Assembly (NCBI RefSeq): GCF_013044135.1
Contig: NZ_JABEPP010000001.1
Coordinates: 310,001-374,000, forward strand
Source: Enterovirga aerilata
Lineage (GTDB): Bacteria; Pseudomonadota; Alphaproteobacteria; Rhizobiales; Beijerinckiaceae
Reading direction: 5' to 3'
Length of the DNA stretch: 64,000 nucleotides
The notes beneath the pieces are model-generated. The model did no database searches. It was not told the origin of the DNA and was given only the letters and a program-made list of their open reading frames with translations. Both the position numbers and the translations under genes were made by a program. Below, in pieces: positions 33,452-41,944 of this stretch; position 1 is the first letter of the stretch, and each line of letters starts with the position of its first letter.

Positions 33452-35125
33452 ATGGGAAGCTACGCCGCGCCGCGCTACGAATACGTCATCCCGCCGGAGC
33501 TGCGCGGGAGCCCGGGTGCGAGGCGCCCCGTCGTGGTGGTGGGGGCTGGACCGGTCGGGCTCGCGGCCGCAATCGATCTCGCGATCCACGGGATTCCCTG
33601 CCTCGTGCTGGACGACAACGACACGGTCTCGGTGGGAAGCCGCGCGATCTGCTGGGCGAAGCGAACGCTCGAAATCTTCGACCGGCTCGGCGTGGGGGAC
33701 CGGATGGTCGCGAAAGGCGTGACGTGGCAGCGTGGCCGCGTTCATCGCGGCGATGAGGAGATCTACAGCTTCGACCTGCTGCCCGAGGGCGGGCACAAGA
33801 TGCCGGCCTTCATCAATCTCCAGCAATACTACGTGGAGGAATACCTCGTCGAGCGGGCGCGCGACTTCCCGGACCTCCTGGAACTGCGCTGGCGCAACGA
33901 GGTCACCGGCGTGAGCGCCCGCGGGGATGGGGTCGTGCTGGAGGTCGCGACCCCGGACGGCTCCTACCGGATCGAGGCGGATTGGGTGCTGGCGGCCGAC
34001 GGCGCGAACAGCGCGCTGCGGCGCATGCTCGGCCTGCCCTTCGAGGGCCAGGCCTTCGAGGAACGCTTCCTCATCGCGGATGTCCGCATGCGGGCACCCT
34101 TTCCGAACGAGCGCCTCTTCTGGTTCCGGCCGAGCTTCCATCCCGGCCAGAGCGCCCTGCTCCACCGCCAGCCGGACGACGTCTTCCGCATCGACTTCCA
34201 GCTCGGGCCGGAGGCCGATCCTGTGCTCGAACGCCAGCCCCAGCGCGTGATTCCCCGCGTCAGGGCGGTGGTGGGCGAGAGCACTCCCTTCGAGCTCGAA
34301 TGGTGTTCCGTCTACGCCTTCCGCTGCGCCCGGCTGGAGCGCTTCGTGCATGGGCGCGTCGTCTTCGTCGGGGACAGCGCGCATGTGGTCAGCCCCTTCG
34401 GGGCGCGGGGCGGCAATGGCGGCATCCAGGACGTGGACAATCTGTGCTGGAAGCTCGCGCGCGTCGTCCAGGGCCGCGCCCCGGAAAGCCTCGTGGCGAC
34501 CTACGACGGGGAGCGCCGGCATGGGGCGGACGAGAACATTCTGAACTCGTCGCGCACGACCAGTTTCATGACTCCGAAGACGAAGGTCGAGCATCTCTTC
34601 CGCGACGCCGTCCTCGACCTCGCGCCGCGCGCCGCCTTCGCCCGTGCGCTGGTGAATGCCGGGCGGCTGTCCCGGCCCTGCACGCTGGCCGGACATGTTC
34701 TCCAGACTCCGGATGCCGCTCCATGGGACGGCCCGGCCCCGGGCACCGTCTGCCCCGACGCGCCGATCCTGGACGAGGCCGGGCGGCCGGGCTGGCTGCT
34801 CAACCGCCTTGGCGGAGACTTCGCACTGCTCGTCTTCGCGGAGGATGCGGCCGAGCTTGCCGCGATGGCCGCCCGCGCCTCGTGCCTCGGGCCGCCGCTC
34901 GTCGCAATCGCCCCGCGCTCCCTCCAGGCGCCGGAAGGGATCGTGGTCCTCGCCGATCCGGACGGGCTGGCCCGGGTGCGCTACGCGGCGGAGCCCGGCA
35001 CGACCTATCTGATCCGGCCCGACCAGCATGTTGCGGCGCGGTTCAAAAGCTTCGATCCTGGCGGAATCGCGCTTGCGCTCGAGAGGGCGGGCGGCGGCGT
35101 CCGCCCGGTGCGGGCAGCTGCGTGA
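33452..35125 (+). CDS. FAD-dependent aromatic-ring monooxygenase (PHBH family)
   Basis: A 557-residue flavoprotein hydroxylase. The dinucleotide motif is VVVVGAGPVGLAAAIDLAIHGI. The DG motif is WVLAADGANSALRRMLGL, and the GD motif is GRVVFVGDSAHVVSPFGARGGNGGIQDVDNLCWKLA. The C-terminal third (residues 420 on) is the thioredoxin-like tail of the MhpA/PheA group (GTVCPDAPIL, GGDFALLVF, YLIRPDQHVAARFKSFD). It hydroxylates a phenolic or similar ring using NAD(P)H and O2; the substrate cannot be read. It is coupled to a DUF2783 gene by one shared base (TGATG), a pairing common for this type. Confidence 0.9.
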   Translation: MGSYAAPRYEYVIPPELRGSPGARRPVVVVGAGPVGLAAAIDLAIHGIPCLVLDDNDTVSVGSRAICWAKRTLEIFDRLGVGDRMVAKGVTWQRGRVHRGDEEIYSFDLLPEGGHKMPAFINLQQYYVEEYLVERARDFPDLLELRWRNEVTGVSARGDGVVLEVATPDGSYRIEADWVLAADGANSALRRMLGLPFEGQAFEERFLIADVRMRAPFPNERLFWFRPSFHPGQSALLHRQPDDVFRIDFQLGPEADPVLERQPQRVIPRVRAVVGESTPFELEWCSVYAFRCARLERFVHGRVVFVGDSAHVVSPFGARGGNGGIQDVDNLCWKLARVVQGRAPESLVATYDGERRHGADENILNSSRTTSFMTPKTKVEHLFRDAVLDLAPRAAFARALVNAGRLSRPCTLAGHVLQTPDAAPWDGPAPGTVCPDAPILDEAGRPGWLLNRLGGDFALLVFAEDAAELAAMAARASCLGPPLVAIAPRSLQAPEGIVVLADPDGLARVRYAAEPGTTYLIRPDQHVAARFKSFDPGGIALALERAGGGVRPVRAAA

Positions 35126-35334
35126 TGGCGGGTGGTCTCGACCTCGCGGAGGGCTTCGCCGGCCGCGGCGACGACGTCTACGAGGCGCTGATCAGGGGCC
35201 ACGAAGGTCTTACGGACGAGGAGAGCGCCGCCATGAATGCGCGCCTCGTCCTGATCCTCGCCAATCAGGTCCGCGACCCGGAGGCGGTGATCGCCGCCAT
35301 CCGGCTCGCCCGCGAAACGGCCCGGGCCGGCTAG
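35125..35334 (+). CDS. DUF2783 family small protein
   Basis: A 69-residue protein (DDVYEALIRGHEGLTDEESAAMNARLVLILANQVRDPEAVIAAIRLARE) that fits the DUF2783 family, small helical proteins encoded beside FAD monooxygenases. Its ATG shares one base with the stop of the monooxygenase, so the two are made together. A role as accessory or regulator of the hydroxylase is inferred only from this linkage. Confidence 0.82.
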   Translation: MAGGLDLAEGFAGRGDDVYEALIRGHEGLTDEESAAMNARLVLILANQVRDPEAVIAAIRLARETARAG

Positions 35335-35426
35335 CACTTTGGCCGGTCTCGGTGTCACCTTGAAGCGGATGCGGCAGTGCCGCCGATCCTTCGCATCGCC
35401 GGGAACAAGCTCCGCACCGACGACGG

Positions 35427-37205
35427 CTACGTGAGCGGCCAGACGGCCAGGATGAGCGGCACGCCCACGACGATCACGATGAGCGAGAGCGGCAGGCCGA
35501 GGCGGGCGTAGTCGCCGAACTTGTAGCCGCCGGGGCCCATCACCAGCGTGTTGCACTGGTGGCCGATCGGGGTGAGGAAGTCGCAGGCGGCCCCGATGGC
35601 GACCGCCATGAGGAAGGCGTCGGGCTTGAAGCCGAGCCCGGTCGCGAACCCGGCCGCGATCGGCGCCATGACGAGCACGGTCGCGGCGTTGTTGAGGAAG
35701 GGCGTGACCGCCATCGCGGCCACCAGGATCAGGGCGAGCGCGCCCCAAGGCGGAAGCCCGCTCGCCGCATGGCTGAGCCACCCGGCGAAGAGGTCCGTGG
35801 TTCCGGTCGTGCGGAGCGCGTCGCTCACCGGGATGAGGGTCGCGAGCATCACCAGGATCGGCCATTCGATCGCGTCGTAGGCCTCCCGGATCGGCAGCGC
35901 GCCGAACAGGATGAGGAGTGCGGCCGCGCCGAAGAACGCGACCGCCACCGGCACGAGGCTGAAGGCCAGCAGCGTCACCGTGACCGCCAGGATCCCGACC
36001 GTGATCCAGGCGCGCCGGGCGCTTCCGAGCTGAAGGGTGCGTTCGGCGAGCGGCAGCAGACCGAGCTCCCGCATCCGCTCCGGCACCAGAGCGAGGTCGC
36101 CCTGAAGGACGAGGACGTCGCCCGACCGGAGCGTGATGTCGCGCAGGCGCTCCGTGAAGCGCTTGTTCGAGCGGCTGACCGCCAGGATGTTGAGGCCGAA
36201 GCGTTCGTGCACGGCGAGGCGGCGGGCGGATTGCCCGATCAGCAGCGAGTTCGGCCCGATGACGGCCTCTGCCACGCCGACCTCGTGGCTCGGATCCTCC
36301 ACCTCCACCGAGCGCCGCTCCGCCTCGAGTTCGAGGTCCGCCCGGGCGACCACCCGCTCGAGCGCGTCCGGCTCGCCCTCGAGCAGGAGGATGTCGCCGG
36401 ACCGGAGCGTCGCGTCGGGCAGCGGCGACAGGCTCTGGGTCTTGTTGCGCACGACGGCCGTGACGGTGACGTCCCCCTCCGCCATGTTCTTCAGGTCGGA
36501 GACGGTCTTGCCGGCCAGCGGCGAGGTCTGCGGAACCGCGGCCTCCGTCACGTAGTCCTTGATGTTCAGCGCCTCGTCGAGCGTCGCCGCGCCGCGGCGG
36601 TCGGCCGGGAGCAGCCGGTGGCCGACGACCAGGAAGGCGACGCCCGCCGCGGCGATCCCAAGGCCCACCGGCGCGAAGTCGAACATCGTGAAGGGCTCGC
36701 CCAGCATCTCGCCGCGCACGCGCGACACGATGATGTTGGGCGAGGTGCCGATGAGCGTGATGATGCCGCCGAGCAGCGCCCCGAAGGACATCGGCATCAG
36801 GAACACGGAGGGCGACTTGCCGCTGCGGCGCGCGATCTGAAACGCGACCGGGATCAGCATGGCGAGGGCGCCGATGTTCTTGATGATGGCGGACAGGATC
36901 GTGACGCTGCCGACAAGCACGGCGATCTGCGTGCGGGTGGTGCGGGCATAGGGTGCGATGTGGCGGAGAAGCCGCTCCATCACGCCGGAGCGCCCGACCG
37001 CGGCGCTCACCACGAGCGCGCTCGCCACGATGATGACGATGTCGTCGCTGAAGCCGGAAAAGGCGTCCTTCGGCTTGACGATCCCGGCCGCGAGCGCGGT
37101 GAGAAGTGCGAGAGCCCCGACCAGGTCGTAGCGGAGCCGCCCCCACAGGAAGAGCCCCATCATCGCGGCGAGGATGAGGACGGCTAGGATCTGTGGGGTG
37201 GTCAT
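35427..37205 (-). CDS. SLC13/CitM-type permease with two TrkA-C (RCK_C) domains
   Basis: A 592-residue membrane permease of the divalent anion:sodium symporter clan. Membrane helices occupy about residues 1-190 and 400-590 (GLFLWGRLRYDLVGALALLTALAAGI; ITLIGTSPNIIV; AMAVTPFLNNAATVLVMAPIA). The two cytosolic RCK_C/TrkA-C domains in the middle (about 215-300 and 305-385) have the repeated 'TLRSGDILLLEGE' and 'TLRSGDVLVLQGD' signatures. Close family members carry sulfate, dicarboxylates or other anions; the substrate is open. The paired TNxG-like loops (TLIGTSPN and NNAATV) suggest a functional transporter. Confidence 0.9.
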   Translation of the reverse strand: MTTPQILAVLILAAMMGLFLWGRLRYDLVGALALLTALAAGIVKPKDAFSGFSDDIVIIVASALVVSAAVGRSGVMERLLRHIAPYARTTRTQIAVLVGSVTILSAIIKNIGALAMLIPVAFQIARRSGKSPSVFLMPMSFGALLGGIITLIGTSPNIIVSRVRGEMLGEPFTMFDFAPVGLGIAAAGVAFLVVGHRLLPADRRGAATLDEALNIKDYVTEAAVPQTSPLAGKTVSDLKNMAEGDVTVTAVVRNKTQSLSPLPDATLRSGDILLLEGEPDALERVVARADLELEAERRSVEVEDPSHEVGVAEAVIGPNSLLIGQSARRLAVHERFGLNILAVSRSNKRFTERLRDITLRSGDVLVLQGDLALVPERMRELGLLPLAERTLQLGSARRAWITVGILAVTVTLLAFSLVPVAVAFFGAAALLILFGALPIREAYDAIEWPILVMLATLIPVSDALRTTGTTDLFAGWLSHAASGLPPWGALALILVAAMAVTPFLNNAATVLVMAPIAAGFATGLGFKPDAFLMAVAIGAACDFLTPIGHQCNTLVMGPGGYKFGDYARLGLPLSLIVIVVGVPLILAVWPLT

Positions 37206-37399
37206 CGAGCTCGGACGGCGGGGGCGGGCGGGCCGCCGAACTCAAGTCGGGCCTCTCGCCCCGGTTCCAGGTGCGCGGCCTCTGGCCGGTTCCGTCCGAA
37301 ACCAAGCCTCGGATCGGGTGGCGGCGGAAAGACCGCCATGCCGGGCGGATGCCGCCCGGAAGCAGGCGGAGCGCGGGCGCGCCGCGCTCCGTCTCGGCG

Positions 37400-37579
37400 T
37401 CAGCGCGTGGCGAGATTGGTGCCGATGGACCTAAAGGCGGTGTTCAGGTTCGTGCCGATGGTCGTCAGGGCGCCGATGATCACCACGGCGATCAGAGCCG
37501 CGATGAGGCCATACTCGATGGCGGTCGCGCCATCCTCGTTGCGGATGAAGCTGCTGGCGATCGACTTAAGCTTAGGCAC
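37400..37579 (-). CDS. Flp family type IVb pilin subunit
   Basis: A 59-residue prepilin with a GTG start, not caught by long-ORF searches. It reads MPKLKSIASSFIRNEDG then ATAIEYGLIAALIAVVIIGAL and a short tail. This is the Flp/Fap pilin consensus: prepilin cleavage after the glycine, with Glu at +5 and Tyr at +6 of the mature pilin. GGGAGAG precedes the GTG at good spacing. Flp pilins build Tad adhesive pili at the outer surface, but no tad/cpa assembly gene is in the window, so this is an orphan pilin gene. The next gene on the strand (SLC13 permease) starts 194 bases on. Confidence 0.9.
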   Translation of the reverse strand: MPKLKSIASSFIRNEDGATAIEYGLIAALIAVVIIGALTTIGTNLNTAFRSIGTNLATR

Positions 37580-37775
37580 AGGTCTCTCCCTTGTGGCCGG
37601 TATGCTTGGCCAGTCTGCCGGGTAAACGTGGAGAGCCGCTTAAGAGGCGCGGTTAAAAAGTTCAGCATGACTTGCCTCGTCGGCGGGGCCCGATCCCGCC
37701 GGTGGAACCGAGGACGGCAGAAAACGGGTCGCGGCGGGTATCCGGCAGGCTAGACCCGCGCGGGAGGGTTCTCTC

Positions 37776-38756
37776 TTGCGACACACCGGCACGCTGCCCG
37801 GCGCGATGAATGCGACGGAATGGTCGCTGCTCGTCTCGCTTTCGCTGCTCTGGGGCGGCTCCTTCTTCTTCGTGGCCGTTGCCGTGCGGGAGATCCCGCC
37901 GCTCACGCTCGTCCTGCTGCGGGTCGGGATCGCGGCCCTGGTGCTCAACGCCCTGCTGCCGCTCCTCGGAAGCGGGCTCCCGAAGACCCGGCGCGCCTGG
38001 TCCGCGATCCTGGTCATGAGCCTGCTGAACAACGTGGCGCCCTTCTCCCTCTTCGTCTGGGCCCAGACGACCCTGACGGGCGGGGCTGCCGCCATCCTGA
38101 ACGCAACGACGCCGCTCTTCGGCGTTCTGGTGGCCAATGCCTGCCTGCCCGACGAGAGGCTGACGGCTGCCCGGGTTGCCGGCGTGATGCTCGGCCTCGC
38201 GGGCGTGGTCGTGATGGTCGGGCCATCGGTGCTGTCTGGGATCGGGCAGGAAGCGGGAGCGCAGGCCGCGTGCCTCGCCGCCGCGCTCAGCTATGCGTTC
38301 GCCGGTGTATGGGGCCGGCGCTTCGCAGGGCTTGAGGTCGCACCGATCCAGACGGCGGCGGGGCAGGTGAGCGTCTCGGCCCTCATCCTGCTGCCGCTCG
38401 CGCTCGGCATCGAACGGCCCTGGACCATCGGCATGCCCGGCGCGGCGAGCTGGGCCGCCGTGTTCGGGCTGGCGACGCTGTCCACGGCTCTCGGCTACGT
38501 CATCTATTTCCGGATTCTCGCGACCGCGGGGGCGACGAACCTGCTTCTCGTCACGTTTCTCATCCCGCCGAGCGCGATGCTGCTGGGCGCCCTTATCCTG
38601 GGCGAGACGCTCACGCTCCGGCAGGCGGGCGGCATGGCCCTGATCGGGGCGGGGCTCGCCGCCATCGACGGGCGTCTCGTGCGGCTTGCTTCGGGCATCG
38701 CCCGGACCGGCATGCGCTGGCGGAGGGCGAAACGGCGAAACAGCCCGGAAACGTGA
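37776..38756 (+). CDS. EamA/DMT family transporter
   Basis: A 326-residue membrane protein with ten hydrophobic segments in two EamA repeats (ATEWSLLVSLSLLWGGSFFFVAVAVREIPPLTLVLLRVGIAALVLNALL, and AACLAAALSYAFAGVWGRRFAGL...LLGALILGETLTLRQAGGMALIGAGLAAI). This is the drug/metabolite exporter family; the substrate is unknown. The start is a TTG with CGGGAGGG eight bases upstream; an ATG at 37806 lacks a site and would remove ten residues. It is divergent from the Flp pilin. Confidence 0.85.
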   Translation: MRHTGTLPGAMNATEWSLLVSLSLLWGGSFFFVAVAVREIPPLTLVLLRVGIAALVLNALLPLLGSGLPKTRRAWSAILVMSLLNNVAPFSLFVWAQTTLTGGAAAILNATTPLFGVLVANACLPDERLTAARVAGVMLGLAGVVVMVGPSVLSGIGQEAGAQAACLAAALSYAFAGVWGRRFAGLEVAPIQTAAGQVSVSALILLPLALGIERPWTIGMPGAASWAAVFGLATLSTALGYVIYFRILATAGATNLLLVTFLIPPSAMLLGALILGETLTLRQAGGMALIGAGLAAIDGRLVRLASGIARTGMRWRRAKRRNSPET

Positions 38757-38845
38757 ACCCCAGCCCCGCGCATCACGGGCGAAACATCCGCAACCTAAGT
38801 AGCTCCCGCCCCGGCGCAGCAGGCCGGACAAAGGGGGTTCACGTC

Positions 38846-39136
38846 ATGATCGCTCGCGCCAAGATCCTGCCCGCCTTCGCGGCCGCCGCCATCCTGGGCG
38901 GCGCGACCGTCGCCGCGACAAGCCCGGCCCAGGCCTGGTGCGGCTATTACGGCTGCGGCTACGGCGATGCGGCGCTCGCGGCAGGCATCGTGGGCGGCCT
39001 CGCGGTCGGCGCGATCGCGGCCTCCGCGGCCCACCAGGCGCAGGCCGCGCGCGAGGCGGAGGCGCGCCGCGCCTATTACGGCCATCGCCGCGCGCCGGCC
39101 CGAAAGGCGCGCCCGGCGCGCCATGTCCAACGCTGA
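38846..39136 (+). CDS. small secreted protein, hypothetical
   Basis: A 96-residue protein with a signal peptide (MIARAKILPAFAAAAILGGATVAATSPAQA) followed by WCGYYGCGYGDAALAAGIVGGLAVGAIAASAAHQAQAAREAE and a basic end rich in Arg/Lys/Pro (HRRAPARKARPARHVQR). The YYGCGYG and glycine-rich hydrophobic patch resemble small alphaproteobacterial envelope proteins of unknown role. AAGGGGG precedes the ATG; an earlier in-frame ATG (38753) overlaps the transporter. It is convergent with the methyltransferase, only six bases apart. Confidence 0.7.
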   Translation: MIARAKILPAFAAAAILGGATVAATSPAQAWCGYYGCGYGDAALAAGIVGGLAVGAIAASAAHQAQAAREAEARRAYYGHRRAPARKARPARHVQR

Positions 39137-39142
39137 TCCGCT

Positions 39143-39874
39143 TCAGGTCGGCGTCGGGACCGGCGACGGTACGAGGACCGGCGAGAAGTGCCGCGCGCGG
39201 CGCCTCTCGTAGACCGGGATGGGGCGGTGGAGCTGCTTGGTCGCCTCCACGACGTGGAGGCCCGCGAAGGGGAGCGAGAGGCTCCGCCCGAGCTGCTCCC
39301 AGGCCGCCGCCCCGGACAGGAGGAAGCGGCTCCGCAGCGGCGGGACGTAGAGGATCTCGGCCCAGCTCTCTGGCGAGAACAGCGCGCCCTTCATCAAGTG
39401 CCGGAGCTGCCGCCGGCTGAAGGGTTGGCCATGCCCGAAGGGCGTGGTGTCCATGCGCGACCACAGCCCGCGGCGGTTCGGGCAGACCAGGATCATCCGG
39501 CCGCCGGGGTTCAGGACGCGCCAGACCTCGTTCAGGAGCTCGGACGGGCTCTCGACCGTCTCCAACGCGTGGACGACCAGCACGCGGTCCACCGATCCGT
39601 CGGCGAGCGGCATCATCATCGGGTCGACCAGGGCGGATGACGAGGGGCCCGAGGCGGGCCAGTTCACGACGCCCTGGGTGGCGGGCATGAAGGCGAAGCG
39701 GGGGCCGGCCTCCTCCATCTCGGCAAGGAACGGGGTCGCATAGCCGAGCCCGAGCACGCTCAGGCCGCGCAGGTCGCTCCAGGCCTGCGCGATCGCGCGG
39801 CCGACGAGCCGCTTCGTCACAGAGCCGAGCGGGCCCGCATAGAAGGCGCGCAGATCGGTTACGTCCACGCTCAA
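39143..39874 (-). CDS. class I SAM-dependent methyltransferase
   Basis: A 243-residue methyltransferase of the UbiE/Methyltransf_11 type: LSVLGLGYATPFLAEMEEAG (motif I), LVDPMMMPLADGSVDRVLVVHALETVESPSELLNEVWRVLNPGGRMILVCPNRRGLWSRMDTTPFGHGQPFSRRQL (motifs II-III). It lacks membrane segments. The acceptor is not known, although conserved relatives sit next to gloB in Rhizobiales, as here, which hints at a thiol- or lipid-linked role. The start is TTG with GGAGGCGGGA a few bases upstream. It is divergent from gloB. Confidence 0.85.
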   Translation of the reverse strand: MSVDVTDLRAFYAGPLGSVTKRLVGRAIAQAWSDLRGLSVLGLGYATPFLAEMEEAGPRFAFMPATQGVVNWPASGPSSSALVDPMMMPLADGSVDRVLVVHALETVESPSELLNEVWRVLNPGGRMILVCPNRRGLWSRMDTTPFGHGQPFSRRQLRHLMKGALFSPESWAEILYVPPLRSRFLLSGAAAWEQLGRSLSLPFAGLHVVEATKQLHRPIPVYERRRARHFSPVLVPSPVPTPT

Positions 39875-39973
39875 TCCCGCCTCCGCTCCCGGCCGCTCCG
39901 GTCGTCCACGGCCGAGGTTCCATCGTGTCCCGGGCCGTGATAGCCGATCGCCCGTTCACGCGAGATTATTCCG

Positions 39974-40744
39974 ATGCCGGCCGACATCCATGTCTTCCGC
40001 TGCCTTGAGGACAATATCGGGGTGCTCATCCACGATCCCGCGACGGGCGCCTGCGCGTCGGTCGACGCTCCCGAGGAGGCCGCGGTCGCGAATGCGCTGG
40101 ACGAGAAGGGCTGGAAGCTCAGCCACATCCTGGTCACGCATCGCCACGCCGATCACGTCCAGGGCATTCCGGGCCTGAAGGCGCGGTTCAACTGCCGGGT
40201 TGTGGCGCCCAGGAAGGCCGCCTCCGAGGTGCCCGGCATCGACCAGAGCGCGGGGGAGGGCGACCGGGTGGCCGTCGGCGACCTGTCGGCCGAGGTGTGG
40301 GACACGCCGGGCCATTGCCGGGATCATATCGCGTACTGGTTCTCGGCCGAGAAGGCGGTCTTCGCCGGCGACACGATCTTCACGCTGGGCTGCGGCCGCG
40401 TGATGGAATCGACCATGGACGAGATGTGGCGGTCGCTCGAGCGCTTCGCCGCGCTGCCGGACGACACGCGCGTCTATTCCGGGCACGATTACGTGCTGTC
40501 CAACGCGAAATTCGCGCTCGCGGCCGATCCGGACAATGCCGCCCTGAAGAGCCGCGCCGAGGAGGCGAAGCGCGCCGCGGAGCAGGGCCGCTTCCTGGTT
40601 CCGTCGACGATCGGCGAGGAGAAGGCGACGAACCCGTTCCTGCGGGCCGGCGAGCCGGCGCTGGCCAGGTCGGTGGACAAGGCGGGCGCCCCTCCGAACG
40701 AGGTCTTCGCCGCCCTGCGCGAGTGGAAGAACCGGTTCCGATGA
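39974..40744 (+). CDS. gloB: hydroxyacylglutathione hydrolase (glyoxalase II)
   Basis: A 256-residue metallo-beta-lactamase-fold thioesterase. The metal motif THRHADH is at residues 55-61. Further ligand segments are WDTPGHCRDHIAYWFSAEKAVFAGDTIFTLGCGRVMESTMDEMW and VYSGHDYVLSNAKFALAADPDN. The C-terminal HAGH domain is PSTIGEEKATNPFLR. It hydrolyses S-lactoylglutathione in methylglyoxal detoxification. Its stop overlaps the next start by four bases (ATGA). Confidence 0.95.
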   Translation: MPADIHVFRCLEDNIGVLIHDPATGACASVDAPEEAAVANALDEKGWKLSHILVTHRHADHVQGIPGLKARFNCRVVAPRKAASEVPGIDQSAGEGDRVAVGDLSAEVWDTPGHCRDHIAYWFSAEKAVFAGDTIFTLGCGRVMESTMDEMWRSLERFAALPDDTRVYSGHDYVLSNAKFALAADPDNAALKSRAEEAKRAAEQGRFLVPSTIGEEKATNPFLRAGEPALARSVDKAGAPPNEVFAALREWKNRFR

Positions 40745-41199
40745 GCGTGGGCGGCCTGTCCGCCGAGGCCGTGATCCGTCTCCTCGATCTCGCGCCCCAT
40801 CCTGAGGGCGGGCATTTCCGCGAGACCTTCCGCGATCCGCGCGAGATCGCAGGCCGGTCCGCCTCGACCGCGATCTACTATCTTCTGGCGGCCGGCGAGA
40901 CCTCGGAATGGCACCGCGTCGACGCCGCCGAGACCTGGCACTACTACGCGGGCGCCCCGCTTGTCCTCACCGTCTCGCCGGACGGCCACGACGCGGAGGC
41001 GCGCCGTCTCGGGCCGGAGCTCGCCGCGGGCCAGCGCCCGCAGATCACGGTCGCGGCAGGCTCCTGGCAAAGCGCGACGAGCCTCGGCGCCTGGACGCTC
41101 GTCGGCTGCACGGTCGCGCCCGGCTTTCGCTTCGAGGGGTTCGAGATGGCCCCGCTCGGCTGGCGCCCGGTGCCGAGGGCAGCGTCCGGGCATGGCTGA
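40741..41199 (+). CDS. DUF985 cupin family protein
   Basis: A 152-residue cupin of the DUF985 group: SAEAVIRLLDLAPHPEGGHFRETFRD, SASTAIYYLLAAGETSEWHRVDAAETWHYYAGAPLVLTVSPDG, VAAGSWQSATSLGAWTLVGCTVAPGFRFEGFEMA. Possible His and Glu metal ligands (H59-type EWHRVDAAE-x-W-H) are present. Structural relatives bind small molecules; activity is not known. It is coupled to gloB upstream and overlaps the downstream GNAT gene by eight bases, so three genes form an operon. Confidence 0.88.
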   Translation: MSVGGLSAEAVIRLLDLAPHPEGGHFRETFRDPREIAGRSASTAIYYLLAAGETSEWHRVDAAETWHYYAGAPLVLTVSPDGHDAEARRLGPELAAGQRPQITVAAGSWQSATSLGAWTLVGCTVAPGFRFEGFEMAPLGWRPVPRAASGHG

Positions 41200-41944
41200 C
41201 CTCGCTCTCATTCGCGCCCTGGAGGAGCGGCTGATCAACGCCTGGCCCGCTTTCGAGATCGAGGTGGTCGAGGGCTGGATTCTGCGCTTCGCCGAGGGCT
41301 ATTCCAAGCGCGCCAACGCGGCGACCCCGCTCGTGCCCGGGGCGGCGGTGGATCCGGCGCTGATCGACCATGTGCTGCGGTCGTTCGAGGAGCGGGCGGT
41401 CGCGCCCTGCTTCCGCCTCACGGGGGTCGAGGACCGCCGCTGCGAGGAGGTGCTCGCCGCCCGCGGGCTCGTCGACTTCGATCCCTCGCTCTGCCTCGTC
41501 GCACCGCTCGGGCCCGAGCTCGCCGTCGATCCCTCCGTCGTCATCCGGCCGGCGCCCAAAGCCGCCTGGATTGGGGCCGCAGCCGCGGCCTATGGCGGGG
41601 AGAAGGCGAATGCCGACCGGCTCGGGCGCATCGTCCGCGCCATCCGTCAGCCGGCCGCCTTCGCGACCCTGTCGCTCGACGGGGAGGATGCAGGCTGGGG
41701 CCTCGCGGTCTGCGAGCGCGGCTATGTCGGGCTCTACGACATCGTCGTGGCGCCGAACCTGCGCGGGCTGGGCCTCGGCCGGAGGTTGGTCGTTTCGCTC
41801 ATGGCCTGGGGCCGCGACGCGGGCGCTGCGCAGGCCTATCTGCAGATGCGGGAAGCGAACGAGGTTGCCGGGAGCCTCTACGCCTCGCTCGGCTTCACCA
41901 CCGCCTACCGCTACGCGCACCGCGTCCTACCGGCGCCGCCATGA
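41192..41944 (+). CDS. GNAT family N-acetyltransferase
   Basis: A 250-residue protein with a C-terminal GNAT domain (YVGLYDIVVAPNLRGLGLGRRLVVSLMAWGRDAGAAQAYLQMREANEVAGSLYASLGF) and a second, N-terminal half (ALEERLINAWPAFEIEVVEGWILRFAEGYSKRANAATPL) that looks like a degenerate GNAT lobe. The acetyl-CoA loop RGLGLGRRL is intact. The substrate is unknown. It is the third gene of the gloB operon and ends inside the 3' end of the convergent EamA gene (18 bases shared). Confidence 0.85.
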   Translation: MADLALIRALEERLINAWPAFEIEVVEGWILRFAEGYSKRANAATPLVPGAAVDPALIDHVLRSFEERAVAPCFRLTGVEDRRCEEVLAARGLVDFDPSLCLVAPLGPELAVDPSVVIRPAPKAAWIGAAAAAYGGEKANADRLGRIVRAIRQPAAFATLSLDGEDAGWGLAVCERGYVGLYDIVVAPNLRGLGLGRRLVVSLMAWGRDAGAAQAYLQMREANEVAGSLYASLGFTTAYRYAHRVLPAPP

